Shown here piece after piece: positions 36,105 to 46,305 of a stretch of 64,000 nucleotides of DNA (positions are counted from its first letter, which is position 1; every line of letters begins with the position of its first letter). The stretch is from Porticoccaceae bacterium. GTDB lineage: Bacteria > Pseudomonadota > Gammaproteobacteria > Pseudomonadales > Porticoccaceae. The notes under the pieces are model-generated. The model did no database searches. It was not told the DNA's origin and saw only the letters and a program-made list of their open reading frames with translations. Location of the stretch: the NCBI GenBank assembly GCA_029252555.1, contig JAQXBF010000039.1, positions 1 through 64,000 on the forward strand, given 5' to 3'. A program made the position numbers and the translations under genes.

Positions 36105-37664
36105 ATGAGAATCTATTTGGCGATGGCTGTGCTGTCAGTGTTGACCGCTTGCGGGGGTGGATCTGGAGGCAGCAAACCTGCTTTTGTTCCGGTAAGCACC
36201 GGCGGTGGAACCACTACCACGCCATCCTCTGGGTGGGTAGCGGGTCAATACGATTCGATCTCTAGTTTGGAAGGGTTTTGTGCGAGTCCGAGGCCAAGTG
36301 GTGAATATAGTGACCTGCAGGGCAACATTACCGACGAGAACTTCTGGATTAGATCCTTTAGCAATGACACCTATCTCTGGTACCGAGAGCTGGATGATAT
36401 TGATCCCGGAACAGTAGACAGCACCGCCGAGTATTTTGATCTTATGAAAACTGATGCGGTAACGCCTTCGGGCAATGCCAAGGATCAGTTTCACTTCACC
36501 TATGACACAGAGGAATGGAAGCTATTATCCCAGTCTGGTATCTCGGCAGGCTATGGTTGGGAGCTCGCGTTTATGAGCACTTCGCCACCCCGTAGCCTGA
36601 TGGTGGCTTTCAATGAGCCAAACACAGCAGCAGCAGACAACAATGTAACCCGCGGCGCCGTGATTGTGTCGGTAGATGGGGCAGCCGTGGAAGACGGCTC
36701 TGCAGATGTTCTCAATGCGGGGTTATTCCCATCGGCTCTGGGTGAGTCTCATACTTTCGTTGTTCAGGATCTAGGTGCCACTGATACCAGAACTCTGGTG
36801 ATGGAAAGCATGGAGATCACCAGCCAGCCAGTGAAAAATGTAAAGACAATTGACCACAATGGCAGCAAGGTGGGTTACCTAACTTTTAACGCTCATATCG
36901 CCACGGCCGAACAACAATTAATCTCCGCGGCCAATCAGCTGAAGCAAGCCAATATTGATGAGCTAGTGGTTGATTTGCGATATAACGGTGGTGGTTATCT
37001 GGATATTGCCGCCGAATTCGCCGCGATGGTGGCAGGCGATGCCGCTAGTGGGCGAATATTCGAAGAGACTACCTTCAATGATAAGTATCCCTTGGTTAAT
37101 CCTATTACTGGCCGCAATCTAGCCCCGACTTATTTTCCTTCCACCGCGGCAGGCTTTTCTGCGGATCAGGGTGCAACCTTACCCAAGCTAAATATGTCTC
37201 GGGTGTTTGTGCTGGTCAGTGGTGGCACAGCATCTGCCAGTGAAGCGTTTATCAATGGCCTGCGGGGTATTGATGTGAAAGTTATTCTCATCGGTGCGAA
37301 TACCAGGGGCAAGCCCTATGGTTTTTATGGCATAGATAACTGTAGCACGACCTATTTCACTATCCAATTTAAGGGCTCAAATGCCAAAGGCTTTGGAGAA
37401 TACTCCGATGGGTTTATTCCTTCAGTAAGCGATGATATGTCTGGTGCCAATGTGCGCGGCTGTCTGGTAGCCGATGACTTAGCGCATGTGCTGGGTGATG
37501 CAGAGGAAGCTCAGTTTGCAGCGGCCTTAACCTTTATGGATACAGGCAGCTGCCCTGTGGGGTCAGCACCTTCCAAAACTACCCAGGCGAAAATGCAAAA
37601 AATGCTGGGGTCAGTCGCTGGTGATATTAATGTGCCAAGTATACCTGGCCGAATTCTGAGGTAG
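36105..37664 (+). CDS. S41 family (CtpA/Tsp-like) peptidase, lipoprotein
   Basis: Lipobox LTACGGGSGG; VKTIDHNGSKVGYLTFNAHI, LVVDLRYNGGGYLDIAAEFA, VLVSGGTASASEAFINGLRGI (catalytic Ser). Confidence 0.85.
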   Translation: MRIYLAMAVLSVLTACGGGSGGSKPAFVPVSTGGGTTTTPSSGWVAGQYDSISSLEGFCASPRPSGEYSDLQGNITDENFWIRSFSNDTYLWYRELDDIDPGTVDSTAEYFDLMKTDAVTPSGNAKDQFHFTYDTEEWKLLSQSGISAGYGWELAFMSTSPPRSLMVAFNEPNTAAADNNVTRGAVIVSVDGAAVEDGSADVLNAGLFPSALGESHTFVVQDLGATDTRTLVMESMEITSQPVKNVKTIDHNGSKVGYLTFNAHIATAEQQLISAANQLKQANIDELVVDLRYNGGGYLDIAAEFAAMVAGDAASGRIFEETTFNDKYPLVNPITGRNLAPTYFPSTAAGFSADQGATLPKLNMSRVFVLVSGGTASASEAFINGLRGIDVKVILIGANTRGKPYGFYGIDNCSTTYFTIQFKGSNAKGFGEYSDGFIPSVSDDMSGANVRGCLVADDLAHVLGDAEEAQFAAALTFMDTGSCPVGSAPSKTTQAKMQKMLGSVAGDINVPSIPGRILR

Positions 37665-37673
37665 GCACTGGCA

Positions 37674-38429
37674 ATGATCAAATCAGAATTACAATCTGTA
37701 TTGGCTAAGTCTTGGTGGCTGAGAGGCCTGCTAATACTCTGCGCACTGGGTGCAGTTTTTGTCGCTCAGGCAGATCGCAATCCTCTACCTGATTTTAAGC
37801 AGTATGAAAATGTTAAGCAGAAAAAAACAGCCTTTTTTGACTATATGCTTCCTATGGTGATTGAAAGCAATCGCAAAACATTGGAGCAGCGAGGAAAGCT
37901 TGAGTTGCTAGCGAGCAAGGCAGAGTTGTCTGCCGCTGATAGTAAAACCCTGAGTCAGTTTGCCAGCCAGTATGGGCTGCAGCCAGAGCAGGATAATCGA
38001 GAGCTGTTAAAAAAATTGCTGCTGCGAGTGGATAAAATACCTGCTTCATTAGCCCTGTCTCAGGCCGCGATAGAATCAGCCTGGGGCACTTCACGCTTTG
38101 CTGTACAGGGCAATAATCTGTTCGGCCAATGGTGCTATAAGAAAGGATGTGGCCTTGTGCCACTGCGCCGCAATAGCGGCAGTAACCATGAGGTGGCGAA
38201 GTTTTCTTCGGTGACTCATTCAGTTAATGCCTATATGCGTAATATTAACACCCACCATGCCTACGCAGATTTGCGCGCCAACCGCGCACAACTAAGGGCA
38301 GCTTCGCAGTGGGAAATGACCGGCCATCTGCTGGCTGAAAACCTGCTGCATTATTCAGAGCTGCGCGAGAAGTATGTGTACGAGGTGCAGGCGGTGATAA
38401 GAATTAATAAGCTTGCCCAGTACGATTAA
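37674..38429 (+). CDS. Bax-like glucosaminidase domain protein
   Basis: VDKIPASLALSQAAIESAWGTSRFAVQGNNLFGQWCYKKGCGLVP…SVNAYMRNINTHHAYADLR. Confidence 0.88.
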   Translation: MIKSELQSVLAKSWWLRGLLILCALGAVFVAQADRNPLPDFKQYENVKQKKTAFFDYMLPMVIESNRKTLEQRGKLELLASKAELSAADSKTLSQFASQYGLQPEQDNRELLKKLLLRVDKIPASLALSQAAIESAWGTSRFAVQGNNLFGQWCYKKGCGLVPLRRNSGSNHEVAKFSSVTHSVNAYMRNINTHHAYADLRANRAQLRAASQWEMTGHLLAENLLHYSELREKYVYEVQAVIRINKLAQYD

Positions 38430-38462
38430 CCCTAGAGCCTAATCTAGCTCCTAATCAAAAGC

Positions 38463-38828
38463 TTAATCCAAAAGCTTGTGAAATTCCCCAGCTTCTATTA
38501 GCGCGCGCATATCACTAGAGCCACCGATCAAAACGCCTTTCACAAAAATCATTGGGAAAGAGGGCCAACCGCTCCACATCTTTAGGGCATTGCGGCGACG
38601 CCATAATTTAAAGTAGCTGCCGTATTCGAGGTAGGCATAGTTGAGGCCCAATTCATCCAATTGCTTGCGCGCTTTTTTGGGAGCCGGGTTCTGGGCCATG
38701 CCTACAATCACGATCTGATTACTGGCAATAGCCTCCTGCACTTCTGTCACTATATCGGCATGGTTTTCATTAACCGTAGCCTGAACAGCCGGGTGAATAT
38801 CTTTGTTTTTAAGAATTTGACGAGTCAT
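38463..38828 (-). CDS. Glutaredoxin-fold protein lacking Cys
   Basis: IVIVGMAQNPAPKKARKQLDELGLNYAYLEYGSYF…IKMWSGWPSFPMIFVKGVLIGGSSDMRALIEAGE-like fold. The usual redox Cys site reads QNPAPK, and no Cys occurs in the 121 aa. Confidence 0.75.
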   Translation of the reverse strand: MTRQILKNKDIHPAVQATVNENHADIVTEVQEAIASNQIVIVGMAQNPAPKKARKQLDELGLNYAYLEYGSYFKLWRRRNALKMWSGWPSFPMIFVKGVLIGGSSDMRALIEAGEFHKLLD

Positions 38829-38908
38829 TGAGCTAGCCTTTAAATTGGTTTTTATTAAGCAGCAGCGACAGTAGGGGATAATGCAGTTATAGGCAATCAG
38901 TATTCTTT

Positions 38909-40849
38909 TCAGTTATTTAATTCTAGCAGATTTTTAAATAGCTCAAGGGCCTCTGGATTTGCCAGAGCATCGGTATTATTAACCGGCTGCCCATGAACCA
39001 CCTTGCGCACCGCCAGCTCGACAATTTTGCCGCTGATAGTGCGTGGGATATCCTTCACCGAAATCACCTTGGCAGGTACGTGGCGAGGTGTAGTTTCGCG
39101 CCTTATAGTTGCGCGAATATGGCCAACCAACTGGTCATCCAGCTCAACTGCATCCCGCAGCACGACAAATAACACCACGCGAACATCGTTATCCCAGTCC
39201 TGGCCTATACAGATACTGTCGACCACTTCATCGAGTTTTTCCACCTGACGATAAATTTCCGCGGTGCCAATACGCACACCGCCCGGGTTTAGCACTGCAT
39301 CGGAGCGGCCATGGATAATCACGCCATTGTGGGATGTTATTTCACCGTAATCCCCGTGGGCCCAAATATTGGGATAGGTGTCGAAATAGGCGCTGAGATA
39401 TTTTTTATTCTGCGGGTCATTCCAAAAATAGATGGGCGCACAGGGGAAAGGCTTAACACAAACCAGCTCACCTTTTTGCTCTGTGACTGCAAAGCCTTTG
39501 TCATCCCAAATCTCGACGGCCATCCCCAGGCCGCGACATTGAATCTCTCCCTCCCACACAGGTAGAGAAGGGTTGCCTAGTACAAAGCAGGACAGAATAT
39601 CGGTGCCGCCCGAAATCGAAGACAGGCGAATATTGGCTTTAATATCCCGATACACATATTGAAAACTCTCATGGGACAGTGGTGAGCCTGTAGAGAGTAT
39701 GGCTTTTAATTTATCTAACTTATGGCTTTCCCGAGGCACCACATGGGCTTTTTCCAGCGCCGCTATATATTTGGCACTGGTGCCAAATATGCTGACAGTC
39801 TCTTGCTCGGCCATATCAATCAGCGACCTCGGCTCTGGGTAAAAAGGCGCGCCATCATAGAGCACAAGAGTTGCCTCAGAGGCTAACCCAGCCACGAGCC
39901 AGTTCCACATCATCCAACCGCAGGTGGTGAAATAAAACATCACATCCTCTGGCTTCAGGTCTGTGTGTAACTGGTGTTCTTTAAGCTGCTGAATCAATGT
40001 GCCGCCAGCGCCATGAACAATACATTTGGGCACACCGGTAGTGCCGGAGGAGTACATAATATACAGGGGGTGATCAAAGGGCAGTTGAGCAAATTCCAGA
40101 GCTGGGGTGTTTTCTTGAACTAAGAAGTCCCGGTAATCAATGGCGTGGGGAATATCCGCTTGAGTCTTGGTGATTGTGACCAGAACCAGCTGTTCGATAG
40201 AGTCGATATGGTTGCAAATCTCTTGTACTCGGGGTGTTGAGTCGATGGTTTTGCCATTGTAGTAATAACCATTGCAGGCAAATAGCACCTTGGGTTTTAT
40301 CTGCCCAAAGCGGTCCATCACGCCATTAATACCAAAGTCTGGTGAGCAGGACGACCAGATAGCGCCAATGCTACTGGTGGCCAACATAGCTACAATAGTC
40401 TCTAGGATATTGGGCATAAAACCCGCTACTCGGTCTCCTTGAGCCACGCCCATGTCGCGCAGTGCCGCCGCCAGCTGAGCTACTTGCTGATAAAGCTCTG
40501 CGTAGCTTATGGTGCGTCGCAAACCATTTTCCAGGCGCGCAATAATAGCGGTTTTATCGGAGCGATTGCGCAGCAGGTTTTCAGAAAAATTAAGTCGCGC
40601 GCCCTCAAACCAGCTGGCCCCCGGAAACTGGTGCCCATTGCTGAGTACGCTGGAATAGCCCTGTGATGAACGGATATCAGTGTATTGCCATAGCTGCTCC
40701 CAAAACTGCTCTGGCTGATCCACAGACCATTGGTGCAGCTCGGCATAGCCTCCAAAGCTCAAACTCAGATTGGCCTTAACCTGGTCTTTAAACTGCTGCA
40801 TATGGCTGGGCTTAATTTGCTCAGCGCTGGGTTGCCATAATGGATTCAT
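38909..40849 (-). CDS. Acetoacetate-CoA ligase
   Basis: PLYIMYSSGTTGVPKCIVHGAGGTLIQQLKEHQLHTDLKPED, FYFTTCGWMMWNWL, SISGGTDILSCFVLGNP, GRSDAVLNPGGVRIGTAEIYRQVE. Confidence 0.93.
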   Translation of the reverse strand: MNPLWQPSAEQIKPSHMQQFKDQVKANLSLSFGGYAELHQWSVDQPEQFWEQLWQYTDIRSSQGYSSVLSNGHQFPGASWFEGARLNFSENLLRNRSDKTAIIARLENGLRRTISYAELYQQVAQLAAALRDMGVAQGDRVAGFMPNILETIVAMLATSSIGAIWSSCSPDFGINGVMDRFGQIKPKVLFACNGYYYNGKTIDSTPRVQEICNHIDSIEQLVLVTITKTQADIPHAIDYRDFLVQENTPALEFAQLPFDHPLYIMYSSGTTGVPKCIVHGAGGTLIQQLKEHQLHTDLKPEDVMFYFTTCGWMMWNWLVAGLASEATLVLYDGAPFYPEPRSLIDMAEQETVSIFGTSAKYIAALEKAHVVPRESHKLDKLKAILSTGSPLSHESFQYVYRDIKANIRLSSISGGTDILSCFVLGNPSLPVWEGEIQCRGLGMAVEIWDDKGFAVTEQKGELVCVKPFPCAPIYFWNDPQNKKYLSAYFDTYPNIWAHGDYGEITSHNGVIIHGRSDAVLNPGGVRIGTAEIYRQVEKLDEVVDSICIGQDWDNDVRVVLFVVLRDAVELDDQLVGHIRATIRRETTPRHVPAKVISVKDIPRTISGKIVELAVRKVVHGQPVNNTDALANPEALELFKNLLELNN

Positions 40850-40953
40850 GATAGGGCCCGAAAGATTGGATTTGACCTAGATTGCCCTAACTCTATAATT
40901 AACTCAAATAGTATTAAATGATTAATTAATCTATAAATTGGAATAATAAGCCC

Positions 40954-41841
40954 ATGAATATCAGTGTTAAACAGCTCCGTGGCTTTGTGGCCATTGCCGA
41001 AGCAGGTAGTTTTTCCGAAGCCTGTGAGCATTTACACCTCTCTCAGCCCGCTCTAAGCGCTGCCATTCGCAAAATGGAGGAAGAGCTAGGTGGCCAGCTA
41101 TTTGCCCGATCGACCCGATCTGTTGCACTCACCCCGGAAGGTGCTGAGTTTCTGCCGGTGGCCCGTCGCCTATTAGTAGACTGGAATGAAGGCTTTGATG
41201 ATCTGCGTGGGCTATTTGCACTACAGAGGGGCAAGTTAAGTATTGCCGCCATGCCGTCCTTTGCCAGTAATTGCCTACCTCAAACGCTTACGCAGCTTGT
41301 CCAGCGGTTTCCCAATATCAATATTAATGTGCAGGATATTGTAATGGAGGAGGTGATTAGTGCTGTGCAGTCTGGGCGAGTGGAATTAGGTATTACCTTT
41401 GAGCCGGACAGCATGGATGGTTTGGATTTTCAGCCATTATTTAATGATCGCTTTATCGCCATTATGCCGCCGAACCACGAGTTGGCCGCTAACTCAGAGG
41501 TCCCATTTGCCGATCTGCTGAGTTATACATTGGTCTCTCTCAATCGAGGTTCCAGCACCAGGCGCTGGACTGATAATGCGATCAGCCATGCCGGTCAGCA
41601 ACCCCCACATATTTTCGAGGCTTTTCAGCTCACTACGATAGGCTCTATGGTAGCTGCTGGAGTGGGCGTTGCGGTAGTGCCCGCACTTTGCCAGCAACAG
41701 ATGCAGGCACTGGGTGCTATCTGTTTGCCCATTTCTCATGGCGGCATTGAGCGTCGCGTTGGGCTCTTTACCCGTCGTCGCCATGCCCTGTCTTCGGCGG
41801 CGCAAAAATTTATCGAGCTGTTAAACAGGGAGGGCTGCTAA
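40954..41841 (+). CDS. LysR-type transcriptional regulator
   Basis: MNISVKQLRGFVAIAEAGSFSEACEHLHLSQPALSAAIRKMEEELGGQLFARSTRSVALTPEG; divergent from the acetoacetate-CoA ligase gene. Confidence 0.95.
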   Translation: MNISVKQLRGFVAIAEAGSFSEACEHLHLSQPALSAAIRKMEEELGGQLFARSTRSVALTPEGAEFLPVARRLLVDWNEGFDDLRGLFALQRGKLSIAAMPSFASNCLPQTLTQLVQRFPNININVQDIVMEEVISAVQSGRVELGITFEPDSMDGLDFQPLFNDRFIAIMPPNHELAANSEVPFADLLSYTLVSLNRGSSTRRWTDNAISHAGQQPPHIFEAFQLTTIGSMVAAGVGVAVVPALCQQQMQALGAICLPISHGGIERRVGLFTRRRHALSSAAQKFIELLNREGC

Positions 41842-41929
41842 AAAAACCAAATAACATGGCTCTATGTGATGATGTATTGTTAAATAGACTAACTAACAAA
41901 GAGCTATCAAAATAGTCAGGAGGTTTGGC

Positions 41930-42400
41930 ATGAAGATCAGTTTAAATATCAATGGGGCCATGCAACAGGTTGATGCAGACTCCGACACCCCATTGCTCTG
42001 GGTGATACGTGACAATATTGAACTGACTGGAACCAAATATGGCTGCGGCGTGGCTCAATGTGGCGCCTGCACAGTACATTTAAATGGCCAGCCCATTCGC
42101 TCTTGCTCAATGCCAATTGGTGCCATTGGTGATCAAAAAATAACCACTATCGAAGGGTTGCAATCCAAACAATCTGAAGCCATTCAGGCAGCTTGGGATG
42201 AGCTTGCGGTTGCCCAGTGCGGTTACTGCCAATCCGGTCAGATCATGTCAGCAGCTGCACTGCTCAAGGCCAATGTTAACCCCAATGACGATGATATCAA
42301 TGGCGCCATGTCCGGCAATATCTGCCGCTGTGCGACCTACAAACGCATTCGTGATGGGGTCAAACTGGCCGCGCAAAAAATTAATGCAGTGGAGGTATAA
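41930..42400 (+). CDS. (2Fe-2S)-binding small subunit of a xanthine-oxidase-family hydroxylase (IorA-like)
   Basis: YGCGVAQCGACTVHLNG, QCGYCQSGQIMSAAALL, GNICRCATYKRI; AGGAGG upstream. Confidence 0.93.
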   Translation: MKISLNINGAMQQVDADSDTPLLWVIRDNIELTGTKYGCGVAQCGACTVHLNGQPIRSCSMPIGAIGDQKITTIEGLQSKQSEAIQAAWDELAVAQCGYCQSGQIMSAAALLKANVNPNDDDINGAMSGNICRCATYKRIRDGVKLAAQKINAVEV

Positions 42401-42403
42401 CTG

Positions 42404-44545
42404 ATGGTTTCTCGCCGCCGTTTTCTAAAAACCAGTGCCACCTTCGGTGCTGGCTTTACTCTGTCAATGACACTGCCCGCTGCCGCTTCCAAGCTGGCAT
42501 CGGGTGCTGCCGAAGCAAAAACAGTCGCCAATGCCTTTGTGCGTATCAGCTCTGATAACCTTGTCAGCATTATGATTAAGCATATTGAGTTTGGTCAGGG
42601 TACTTTTACCGGGTTGGCAACTATTGTTGCTGAAGAAATGGATGCCGACTGGGATCAAATTGTGGCTGAGGCCGCTCCGGCCAATAAAGAGCTGTATTCA
42701 AATCTGCTTTTTGGTGCTCAGGGCACAGGGGGCAGCACCGCTATCGCCAACTCCTACACTCAGATGCGAGAAGCTGGTGCCAGCGCCAGAGCTATGCTGG
42801 TTGCGGCGGCAGCGCAGCAATGGGGCGTTCCAGTTGCGGAGATAACGGTGAGCAAAGGCCTGATATCCCATGCCAGTGGCCGCTACGCAAGCTTTGGCGA
42901 GATGGCAGGAGCTGCTGCCGAGCAGGAAGTGCCGAAAACAGTAGTCTTAAAAGACCCAGCTAATTTCACCTTGATTGGTGCCGAGACAGTATCCCGCAAA
43001 GATTTGGGTAAAACTGATGGCACTGCAATCTACACCCAAGACATCAAACTACCAGGCATGCTTACCGCGGTGGTTGCCCATGCGCCGCGCTTTGGGGCAA
43101 AGGTAAAATCCTATAATGATATAAACGCCAGAGCCGTGAAAGGAGTGGTGAATGTGGTACAGATTGACTCGGGCGTGGCTGTGCTTGCCGACACATTCTG
43201 GAACGCAAAAAAAGGTCGTGATGCCCTACAAATAGACTGGGATACCAGTGTGGCTATGTCTGAGAGTAGCGAAGAACAGATGCAACGGTTTCGACAAACA
43301 GCGCAACAGCCAGGCCTGCCCGCCGTGGCTGAAGGAGATATCGCCAAGGGTTTTGAAAATGCGGCGCAGATTATCGAGGCAGAGTATGAATTCCCCTATG
43401 TGGCCCATGCCACTATGGAGCCCATGAACTGCGTTGCGCAGATAACTGATGCAGGGGCAGAGGCTTGGTATGGTTGCCAGTCAACCACTAGCGACCAGTA
43501 TGCGATTGCCAGCACTTTAAAAGTGGCGCCGGAAAAGGTCAAAATTAATACTTTGTTCGCCGGCGGTAGCTTCGGGCGACGGGCGAGCAAAAACAGTGAC
43601 TATGTGTTGGAAGCGGTGCAGATTGCGAAGGCTAATAAATCTGACGCACCAGTTAAGCTGGTTTGGACCCGCGAAGACGATACTAATTCTGGCTATTTTA
43701 GGCCCATGTATTTTCATAAGATGAAAGCTGGCCTAGACAGTGGCGGCAAGATTATTGCGTGGCACCATCAAATTGTGGGGCAGTCTATTATGGCTAATTC
43801 TGCCTTATCTATGTTTATCAAAAATGGTATTGATGGCACCTCGGTGGAGGGAGCCACAGAGCTGCCGTACCACATTGCCAATTTTGCCGTGAACCTAAAT
43901 ACAGTTGAGTCTCAGGTGCCGGTACTCTGGTGGCGCAGTGTGGGTTCAACTCATACGGCCCATGCTGTTGAGAACTTTATGGACCAACTGGCAGCCGCTG
44001 CCGATACCGACCCACTGGCGTTCCGCTTAGCTAATCTGGGCGATGATACTCGCTATCGCGGTGTGCTTGATTTGGTGGCTGAGAAGGCTGGCTGGAATGC
44101 CAAAAACACATCGGGCCGTCTAAAAGGTCTAGCTTTGCATAAATCCTTTGGCAGCTATGTGGCCCAGGTTGCTGATCTCAGTGTTGATAAAAACGGCAAC
44201 TACAAAGTCGATCGGGTTGTCTGTGCTGTGGACTGTGGCGTTGCGATTAACCCGGATGTAATTCGAGCGCAGATGGAAGGTGGCATAGGATATGGTTTGT
44301 CACCTGCGCTCATGACTGAGATAACGATTGAAAATGGCGCAGTGGTTGAGAGTAATTTTGATAAGCAGCAGGTATTGAGGATTGCCGATATGCCAGAGAT
44401 TGAGGTACATATTGTCCCTTCCGCTGAGGCCCCAACAGGGGTAGGTGAGCCCGGCACACCAGTGATTGGCCCAGCGGTTGCCAATGCACTATTTGCCATG
44501 ACCGGAAAGCCGCGGCCGACATTACCCTTGGGAGTTAAGGTTTAA
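42404..44545 (+). CDS. Molybdopterin-binding large subunit of a xanthine-oxidase-family hydroxylase (IorB-like), Tat-exported
   Basis: Tat signal [79 protein letters not shown]. Confidence 0.92.
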   Translation: MVSRRRFLKTSATFGAGFTLSMTLPAAASKLASGAAEAKTVANAFVRISSDNLVSIMIKHIEFGQGTFTGLATIVAEEMDADWDQIVAEAAPANKELYSNLLFGAQGTGGSTAIANSYTQMREAGASARAMLVAAAAQQWGVPVAEITVSKGLISHASGRYASFGEMAGAAAEQEVPKTVVLKDPANFTLIGAETVSRKDLGKTDGTAIYTQDIKLPGMLTAVVAHAPRFGAKVKSYNDINARAVKGVVNVVQIDSGVAVLADTFWNAKKGRDALQIDWDTSVAMSESSEEQMQRFRQTAQQPGLPAVAEGDIAKGFENAAQIIEAEYEFPYVAHATMEPMNCVAQITDAGAEAWYGCQSTTSDQYAIASTLKVAPEKVKINTLFAGGSFGRRASKNSDYVLEAVQIAKANKSDAPVKLVWTREDDTNSGYFRPMYFHKMKAGLDSGGKIIAWHHQIVGQSIMANSALSMFIKNGIDGTSVEGATELPYHIANFAVNLNTVESQVPVLWWRSVGSTHTAHAVENFMDQLAAAADTDPLAFRLANLGDDTRYRGVLDLVAEKAGWNAKNTSGRLKGLALHKSFGSYVAQVADLSVDKNGNYKVDRVVCAVDCGVAINPDVIRAQMEGGIGYGLSPALMTEITIENGAVVESNFDKQQVLRIADMPEIEVHIVPSAEAPTGVGEPGTPVIGPAVANALFAMTGKPRPTLPLGVKV

Positions 44546-44770
44546 AAACCTCTTAGCCGACTCTTTCATAGCGTCGGTTATAGGGATGACCACCCGAGCT
44601 TCTAAACCAAAATACACTGAGGTGCTGTGCAGGGCCGCGGCGATTTCATTGCGCACATCGCCCCAGCCAGCTTTGTCGATAGTGGCATTTTCCCCCGCCC
44701 AACCAAACAGCCCGTGCAAGAAGTGGTAAGAGCCGTCAACAAACATGGCAATATAGTGGCGAGTGCTCAA
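44522..44770 (-). CDS. Hypothetical small protein
   Basis: 82-aa ORF with TTG start, overlapping the 3' end of the IorB-like gene by 24 bp; no family recognised. Confidence 0.35.
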   Translation of the reverse strand: MSTRHYIAMFVDGSYHFLHGLFGWAGENATIDKAGWGDVRNEIAAALHSTSVYFGLEARVVIPITDAMKESAKRFLNLNSQG

Positions 44771-44809
44771 ATGACTCAGTGGCTTACACCTTTGTAAACG
44801 ATCATAGCT

Positions 44810-46303
44810 TTACTTCTCCAGAGCCAGCATATAAGTAGCTACAGCCATCTGAGTCTCTGCATCCAGATAATTCTGCGCAGGCATGGGTGGGAAGTTATCA
44901 CGCTTTTTAACCGGCGCGTTAATGTACTCCACCAGCCCCTCTGGATTACCGGCATACATGGCCTGAATAATTTCTACAGACGGGCCGATTAAACGCCCTC
45001 TGTAACTATGGCAGCCAGTGCAAACTCCCATATAAGCGATTTCACCGCGCTCGGAGGAGTGAATAACCCGAGGTTCTGCACCACCTGCCAGCAGATAAGA
45101 CTCAGTGCTGTCGGTATTGGTAAAGTCGCACTCAGCATAGCCGCCAATGCCTATGGTGCGATAGCGATGGCGATTAATAATACAGCTGCCGTTGCTGGAG
45201 CCCACATGAACAATATCTACTAGGCCGGTGTGCAACTCAGTCAGAGCCACAGCCTTCACCTCAGGGATTGTGTCGTAGCCATTATTGAGCATCACATTAT
45301 CGAGAATCATGGTCCGGTCAGAGTTGGGGTCTGACTCCTCATCCATGGTTAAGGTGGTAGCAAAGCTATGGTCATTAACAATGATACCAGCGGTTTTGTT
45401 GCCAGAAATAATATTGCCTTCAATAATTACATCATCAGCGGCCATCACCAGAATACCAGTGCCAGCGGGGATGCCGGAGACAATAGACCCCGGCGCACCA
45501 AAGTTAGGGGTGTTGTTATTCAGCACAAAATTATTGCGGATAATCACATCCTCGGTGGTTTTAATCGGCAGGCCAGGGGTAACGAAGGCCAGAATGCCAC
45601 CGGTATTATTGTGCGCATTGTTGTGTTCAACCACAGCGTGGCGGCTATTTTCAATTTCGATGCCAGCGACACTATCAAATACCTCGTTGTAGGCCACGTG
45701 GATATTGTCACTCATGCCAATATAAATGGCAGCATCTTCAATACCAGACACAACATTGTGTTCCACCAAGCCATTAGTACCCAGCTGAGGGAAAATGCCA
45801 TAGATGCCGGTATCCACAATCACATTGTTGCGAATCTCCAAGTTATTGCCCGCCTGACCCATAATGCCATTGCCTTTGTACTGAGTAATGCGGAAATTTT
45901 CGATCACCACATTGTTGCCGGAATAGAGAATGGCGTCGTTCAGTTTGCCCAAACCATCCATAGTGGCCCGAGCGCCCTCCTGAATAACACCCAGCAGATG
46001 AATATCGTCTTTGTCGATATACACAGTCTCTGAATAGGTGCCAGGCATAACCTGAATGGTATCTCCTGGCTGCGCTAACTCAACGGCCGCCTGAATAGAA
46101 TCGCCCGGGTTAACTACAATCACAGCACCTTTAGTGGTGCGCTGGGGAACCGCGCTAACCGATACAACCGATTGGAACCCGCCGCTATAGCTGGCACCAC
46201 CCATGGAACTGGTGATTACCGGAGCAACATTATTATTGCTGCCCATAATCCAGCCACCGGCAAAGATAATAATAACTAGTACGAATTTGAACTTAGTATT
46301 CAT
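44810..46303 (-). CDS. Exported right-handed parallel beta-helix (NosD-like) protein with C-terminal cytochrome c domain
   Basis: VNPGDSIQAAVELAQPGDTIQVMPGTYSETVYIDKDDIHLLG and repeated NVVIENFRITQ…NLEIRNNVIVDTG…NIHVAYNEVFD strands; C-terminal GVCTGCHSYRGRLIGPS (CxxCH) … FPPMPAQNYLDAETQMAVATYML. Confidence 0.88.
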   Translation of the reverse strand: MNTKFKFVLVIIIFAGGWIMGSNNNVAPVITSSMGGASYSGGFQSVVSVSAVPQRTTKGAVIVVNPGDSIQAAVELAQPGDTIQVMPGTYSETVYIDKDDIHLLGVIQEGARATMDGLGKLNDAILYSGNNVVIENFRITQYKGNGIMGQAGNNLEIRNNVIVDTGIYGIFPQLGTNGLVEHNVVSGIEDAAIYIGMSDNIHVAYNEVFDSVAGIEIENSRHAVVEHNNAHNNTGGILAFVTPGLPIKTTEDVIIRNNFVLNNNTPNFGAPGSIVSGIPAGTGILVMAADDVIIEGNIISGNKTAGIIVNDHSFATTLTMDEESDPNSDRTMILDNVMLNNGYDTIPEVKAVALTELHTGLVDIVHVGSSNGSCIINRHRYRTIGIGGYAECDFTNTDSTESYLLAGGAEPRVIHSSERGEIAYMGVCTGCHSYRGRLIGPSVEIIQAMYAGNPEGLVEYINAPVKKRDNFPPMPAQNYLDAETQMAVATYMLALEK

Positions 46304-46305
46304 GA

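Noticed and set aside
45368-46033. 221-aa plus-strand ORF opposite the beta-helix gene
   Set aside because: Antisense shadow of a repetitive beta-helix coding region; composition looks like a reverse reading of NNxVIxxN repeats and no family is recognised.
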